The notes below the pieces were generated by a model that was not told the DNA's origin, searched no databases, and saw only the letters and a list, made by a program, of their open reading frames with translations. Of a stretch of 64,000 nt of DNA, positions 60,043 to 64,000 are shown in pieces. The DNA comes from Singulisphaera sp. GP187 (lineage in GTDB: Bacteria > Planctomycetota > Planctomycetia > Isosphaerales > Isosphaeraceae), in NCBI RefSeq assembly GCF_900129635.1, contig NZ_FSRB01000003.1, forward strand, positions 496,001 through 560,000. Reading direction: 5' to 3'. The position numbers were made by a program, and so were the translations under genes. Numbering within the stretch: position 1 is the first letter of the stretch; each line of letters begins with the position of its first letter.

Positions 60043-61542
60043 ATGAAAACTCGGCTGTTGATTGTGCATCCCGACCCGTCCACCTTGGCCCTCTTGTCAT
60101 CGATGTTGATGTCGATGGGCCACGAAATCGACGAAGCGGCCAATGATCGTTTGGCGGTCCGCCTGATGGAGCGAGGCGGGGTTGACCTGATGATCGCGGG
60201 CGTCGACCCCTCGGATATCGAGGCGCTCGAGTTGCTCGCCTACATGAGGCGCAAGCACCGACAGATTCCGGTGATCTTGATGTTCCCGGAGTCCAATCCG
60301 GAGCGAACCAAAGAAGCGCTTCGCCTCGGTGCGCTCGCCGTCTTGAAATTCCCGGTCCCGGCCACGGAACTCCGGGCCGCCGTGACCCAGGCGCTCGGAC
60401 CGGTCGTGGCCGCTCAGGCCAGCGCCGCGGCCGCTGCCGCCCAGGCCAACGCTCCAGCACCGAAGCCAAGCAGTCATCCGGTCGCCGCCAATGGACGGAG
60501 CCCCGCGCCAACCCCGACGGCGCAATACCGATCCGAGACGTTGGCCAAGGATTGGGGGATTGTCGGCAACGACCCCAGCCTGCGGCAGGCCATCGAGCTC
60601 GCGGCCTCGATCGCGCCGATGCGCTCGCCCGTGCTGATCGTCGGCGAGCCCGGCACCGGCAAATCGCTCCTGGCGCGCACCCTGCACAAAATGGGCGCGC
60701 GAGCCGACCAACCGTTCGTCAATTTCGATTGCGCCGCGAGTGCGGAGACCTGGGCCGAGCACGACCCGATGGCCTCCCTCCCGGACTCCGAAATCGGCAC
60801 CCCCGACCACGAGTGGCGGAACACACTGGCCGAGGCGCAGGAGGGTACCCTCTTCCTCGAAGAGGTTTCCGCCCTTCCCGACGACCTCAGGCTGCAACTC
60901 CTCCGTTCGCTCCAAGATCGCGAATTCGAGTCGATGAACTCGAACCACAACGGTCAACCGGACGTGCGATTCCTCATGTCCACCAGCGAAAACCTGGTCG
61001 GGCTCGTCGAACAAGGCAAGTTCCGTCAGGACCTCTATCACCGCATTAGCGTCATATGCCTCAAACTCCCGCCGCTCCGCCACCGCGGGACCGATATCGA
61101 GCAACTCGCCGAATTCTTCCGGGCTCGATTCGCCCAGGAGTTCAACAAGAACGTCGTGGGCTTCACACGCGACGCATTGGATTGTCTGAATAAGCATGAC
61201 TGGCCAGGCAACGTGCGTGAGCTGGAAGGGGTCATCCAGCGCGGAGTGGTCCTCTGCCAGGGGAGCCGGATCACATCCGGCCACCTCCTGCCCAGCCTGG
61301 GAAATTCCCGCGTGCCCCGGCCGTCATTGATGATGTCGCCTCGGCCGTCGCTCTCCACCAGCATCCGGCCTTTGAAAGAGGCCCTCGAAGAGCCCGAAAA
61401 GCGGATCATCATCCAGGCGCTTCAGGCCTTGAACTGGAATCGCCAGGAGACCGCGCGTGTGCTCGACATCAACCGAACGACCCTCTACAAGAAAATGAAG
61501 AAATACGGACTTCTGGTCGATGGACCGATCTGGGTGAATTGA
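60043..61542 (+). CDS. NtrC-like AAA+ regulator with altered receiver and no GAFTGA loop
   Basis: A 499-residue protein: receiver-like domain (1-118), Ala/Pro linker, AAA+ domain (about 170-400) and a Fis-type HTH at the C-terminus (NRQETARVLDINRTTLYKKMKK). Walker A is GEPGTGKS (201-208). The sensor/arginine block FRQDLYHRISV and the WPGNVRELEG block are intact. However, the GAFTGA loop used to touch sigma-54 is absent (residues about 232-262 differ), Walker B reads FLEEV, and the receiver has Gly at the expected Asp (residue 53). Activity through sigma-54 is therefore doubtful. The ATG at 60043 was chosen for the receiver start. Confidence 0.88.
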   Translation: MKTRLLIVHPDPSTLALLSSMLMSMGHEIDEAANDRLAVRLMERGGVDLMIAGVDPSDIEALELLAYMRRKHRQIPVILMFPESNPERTKEALRLGALAVLKFPVPATELRAAVTQALGPVVAAQASAAAAAAQANAPAPKPSSHPVAANGRSPAPTPTAQYRSETLAKDWGIVGNDPSLRQAIELAASIAPMRSPVLIVGEPGTGKSLLARTLHKMGARADQPFVNFDCAASAETWAEHDPMASLPDSEIGTPDHEWRNTLAEAQEGTLFLEEVSALPDDLRLQLLRSLQDREFESMNSNHNGQPDVRFLMSTSENLVGLVEQGKFRQDLYHRISVICLKLPPLRHRGTDIEQLAEFFRARFAQEFNKNVVGFTRDALDCLNKHDWPGNVRELEGVIQRGVVLCQGSRITSGHLLPSLGNSRVPRPSLMMSPRPSLSTSIRPLKEALEEPEKRIIIQALQALNWNRQETARVLDINRTTLYKKMKKYGLLVDGPIWVN

Positions 61543-61585
61543 CCGTCCCTGTCGAATCCAATGAGAGCCAGCGTGCACAGGGCAG

Positions 61586-61612
61586 GGCCCAGCGAACTTG
61601 ATTCGCTGGGCC
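61586..61612 (+). terminator. Terminator after the NtrC-like gene
   Basis: GGCCCAGCGAA (61586-61596) pairs perfectly with 61602-61612 around a CTTGA loop, followed by a T-rich stretch, 44 bases past the stop. Confidence 0.8.
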
Positions 61613-61779
61613 TTGTTCGCTTTCAAGAGGTTTATCGCGAGGTCAGCCCGCTGGAACCCGCGGGGCAATCACCCCAAGAGTGGCTTGCTCTCCCGAATCG
61701 TCGGGGTGATTTGGTAGAATAGAAACACCCACGCCCGACCGAAACGGTACGTCCGATCATCCCGCCGAGGTCTCCCTCC

Positions 61780-63231
61780 ATGCCTCCTCATTATTTCGGA
61801 AATGAAATCGGTACCCTGACGCGCCGTGAGGCGCTCCGCCGCGCGGGAACCGGGTTTGGTGCGCTGGCGCTGAGCGCCCTGTTCGCCGAAGAGGGCATGC
61901 TCGCGCCGGCGGCCCGTGCCGCCGAATCGTTGACGCCGCTGGCTCCTCGAGCGCCCCAGTTCGCCCCCAAGGCGAAGCGCGTCATCCACTTGTTCATGAA
62001 CGGCGGGCCGTCGCACGTCGACACTTTCGACCCCAAGCCGGCGCTCACCAAGCAGTCAGGCAAAGCGCTCCCTTCGCTCCTCCCCACCGAGCGGAAAACC
62101 GGCGCGGCGTTCGCTTCCCCGTTCAAGTTCCGCAAATACGGCCAGAGTGGCATCGAGGTGTCGGACCTGTTCGCCCGGACCGCCGCACACATCGACGACA
62201 TCTGCGTGATCCGCTCGATGCACGCCGACGTCCCGAACCACGAACCGTCCCTGATGTTGATGAACTGCGGCGATGCGCGCCAGGCGCGGCCGAGCGTCGG
62301 GGCCTGGGTGCTTTACGGACTCGGGTCCGAGAATCAGAACCTGCCGGGCTACCTGGTCATGTGCCCCGGCGGCTATCCGATCGCCGAGTCGCAGAACTGG
62401 CAGTCCGCCTTCCTGCCGGGGGTCTTTCAGGGGACCTACATCGACAGCCAGCACACCGACATCGAAAAGCTGATTCGCCACATCAAGAACCGCCACGTCT
62501 CGCACCACGCCCAGCACGCCCAACTCGAGCTACTCCAGGAACTGAACCGCGAGCACATGGAGCGTCGCCAGCGCGAGGCCGATCTCGAGGCCCGGATCCA
62601 GTCGTTCGAGCTGGCCTTCCGGATGCAGACCGAGGCGGGGGACGCGTTCGACGTCAGCCAAGAGCCCGAGTCCATACGTGCGATGTACGGCCCCGGGGTC
62701 CAGGCCAGGCAGACCCTGATCGCCCGCCGACTCCTCGAGCGCGGCGTCCGCTACGTGCAACTCTGGCACGGCGAAGGTCAGCCCTGGGATAGCCACGACG
62801 ACATCGCGGTCCAGCACGCCAACCTCGCCAAGCAGTGCGACCAGCCGATCGCCGCGCTCCTCCAGGACCTCAAGCAGCGCGGGATGCTCGACGACACCCT
62901 CGTGATCTGGGGCGGAGAATTCGGCCGCACCCCCACCGTCGAGCTCCCGACCGCGGGCGCCAACCAAGGGAAGATGAACGGCCGCGACCACAACCACTAC
63001 GGCTTCACCATGTGGATGGCCGGCGGCGGCGTCAAAGGGGGCCACATCCACGGCGCCACCGACGAGTTCGGCTTCCAGGCGGTCGAGAACAAGGTCCACG
63101 TTCACGACCTCCACGCCACCATCCTCCGGCTCCTCGGCTTCGACCACGAAACCTTCACGTACCGCTACGCCGGCCGAGACTTCCGCCTGACCGACGTTCA
63201 CGGCAAGGTCATCAACGACATCATCGCCTGA
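61780..63231 (+). CDS. DUF1501 protein, Tat-exported
   Basis: A 483-residue sulfatase-like alpha/beta protein of the DUF1501 family (PF07394), expanded in planctomycetes. The N-terminus TRREALRRAGTGFGALALSALF has twin Arg, so Tat export is likely. Family blocks FMNGGPSHVDTFDPKPAL, WGGEFGRTPTV and HDLHATILRLLGFDHE are visible. DUF1501 genes often lie beside a DUF1549/1553 cytochrome gene, but none follows here. The role is not established. Confidence 0.92.
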   Translation: MPPHYFGNEIGTLTRREALRRAGTGFGALALSALFAEEGMLAPAARAAESLTPLAPRAPQFAPKAKRVIHLFMNGGPSHVDTFDPKPALTKQSGKALPSLLPTERKTGAAFASPFKFRKYGQSGIEVSDLFARTAAHIDDICVIRSMHADVPNHEPSLMLMNCGDARQARPSVGAWVLYGLGSENQNLPGYLVMCPGGYPIAESQNWQSAFLPGVFQGTYIDSQHTDIEKLIRHIKNRHVSHHAQHAQLELLQELNREHMERRQREADLEARIQSFELAFRMQTEAGDAFDVSQEPESIRAMYGPGVQARQTLIARRLLERGVRYVQLWHGEGQPWDSHDDIAVQHANLAKQCDQPIAALLQDLKQRGMLDDTLVIWGGEFGRTPTVELPTAGANQGKMNGRDHNHYGFTMWMAGGGVKGGHIHGATDEFGFQAVENKVHVHDLHATILRLLGFDHETFTYRYAGRDFRLTDVHGKVINDIIA

Positions 63232-63458
63232 TCGCGAAACGCGAGGCCAACCACTCACTTTCAAACATTTTCAACCAAGGATACATGCACTAGCCAGACA
63301 CTTCAAAGAGGGCGACTAGGAAATTCAGCGAAGACGAGCACCATGTCGCCAGTCTTCACTGATCACCCAGATCACGATTTTTTGGCTTTTTGAATGTCTG
63401 GCCACCGACTACTTCAAGTCCGGGACAAGTTCGTATCAGTGAGGAGGGAAGCCATTCC

Positions 63459-63977
63459 ATGGAATTGACACTTGAACTCCCATCGTCTCTCGACGCGGAA
63501 CTCGACGAGGACGCGAAACGAGAAGGGCTGTCGCCAGCGGAACAAGCAACACTCTTTCTGCACCTCGCAAACGCTCTGAGCTCGAGCGAGAAAACACCGA
63601 CACCGTTCAAGGCAGCGGTGAAAGGATTTCTCGCCTCGCGTTCACTCGACCCCAGCCTCGTGGCATCCACCTTCGAGGAACTTGTTCGAGTCTGCGCCGC
63701 ATACCACGATCTGGGAAAAACTTCTCAGGCGTTCCAGAAGGGGGTTGGGCAAGAAACAGCCATGGTCACCGCTCCCACCGATGAGTTACTTGTCACGCAA
63801 GTCCTCATGAACTGGCGGAATCCATTCGTCCATGCCCCACTTCGCGAGATGGTCCAACGATCGGGCCGAACGAACCGAAGCTGTTTAGGAAAGTATTCTT
63901 ACCTGCCTGGAAGTGATGAGGACTTCGCACGCGAGAAAATCCACGAGATTGCCCATGAGGAGCGGCCGAGGGGATGA
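63459..63977 (+). CDS. Unknown protein at the window edge
   Basis: A 172-residue soluble protein of unknown function. Residues 1-45 (LTLELPSSLDAELDEDAKREGLSPAEQATLFLHLANAL) resemble the short helical region of plasmid-type antitoxin or CopG-like proteins, but not clearly. The C-terminal half is charged. GAGGAGG eleven bases before the ATG at 63459 supports the start. The upstream 230 bases hold no gene, and the downstream neighbour is outside the window. Confidence 0.55.
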   Translation: MELTLELPSSLDAELDEDAKREGLSPAEQATLFLHLANALSSSEKTPTPFKAAVKGFLASRSLDPSLVASTFEELVRVCAAYHDLGKTSQAFQKGVGQETAMVTAPTDELLVTQVLMNWRNPFVHAPLREMVQRSGRTNRSCLGKYSYLPGSDEDFAREKIHEIAHEERPRG

Positions 63978-64000
63978 ACTCAATTCTGGACGCTTGTGCG

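Overview
The window looks like chromosome of a GC-rich planctomycete, most likely of the Isosphaeraceae/Gemmataceae side. Supporting marks are three DUF1559 (PF07596) proteins with pilin-like N-termini, a DUF1501 protein, a DUF1080 protein, small lipoproteins with carboxypeptidase-regulatory-like folds, an ECF sigma factor with a long transmembrane extension, and a eukaryote-like Ser/Thr kinase. All calls were made by reading the sequence; no database search was run.

Layout. 0-8.3 kb: acpP-fabF (fatty-acid synthesis), a MoeB-rhodanese gene broken by a frameshift in a G7 run, nuoL-nuoM (proton-pumping arms of complex I) and an SDR oxidoreductase. 8.3-15.3 kb: an accessory patch with a TnpB element and its right-end hairpin, a secreted protein, palindromic repeats, a HAF-repeat protein in AT-richer DNA, and two IS630-type elements that abut and share one TA dinucleotide. 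15.3-30.5 kb: a DUF1559 + lipoprotein pair, dnaE, an orphan Phd/YefM antitoxin, a large inverted repeat, a Ser/Thr kinase, an alpha-glucan phosphorylase, a second DUF1559 + lipoprotein pair, a PH-domain membrane protein and a 2Fe-2S ferredoxin. 30.5-41 kb: a TlpA-like redoxin, two paralogous TIM-barrel glycosidase-like secreted proteins flanking a frameshifted DUF1559 gene, a 43-residue zinc-ribbon protein, a renal-type dipeptidase, a two-haem cytochrome and a DUF1080 protein. 41-50.5 kb: trpB and trpA separated by a frameshifted S24-like gene on the other strand, a beta-CASP metallo-beta-lactamase protein, an Ldh2-like protein with a rhomboid protease, peptide deformylase and a small phosphatase. 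50.5-64 kb: an MlaE permease and MCE-OmpA protein, a DUF6263-like protein, an FHA-GAF histidine kinase, an ECF sigma factor, a thioesterase, XerC/D, an unusual NtrC-like regulator without the GAFTGA loop, a DUF1501 protein and an unknown protein.

The strongest unexplained signals are: (i) two copies of a 96-97 bp element with terminal inverted repeats and 8-bp target-site duplications, which behaves like a MITE; (ii) a 43-bp inverted repeat spaced by 139 bp upstream of the kinase region; (iii) an NtrC-like regulator that has lost both the phospho-acceptor Asp and the sigma-54 contact loop; (iv) duplicated secreted glycosidase-like genes around a DUF1559 gene; (v) three separate frameshifts, each in a G/C run, which are either assembly indels or real. 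No CRISPR array, rRNA, tRNA or prophage was recognised.
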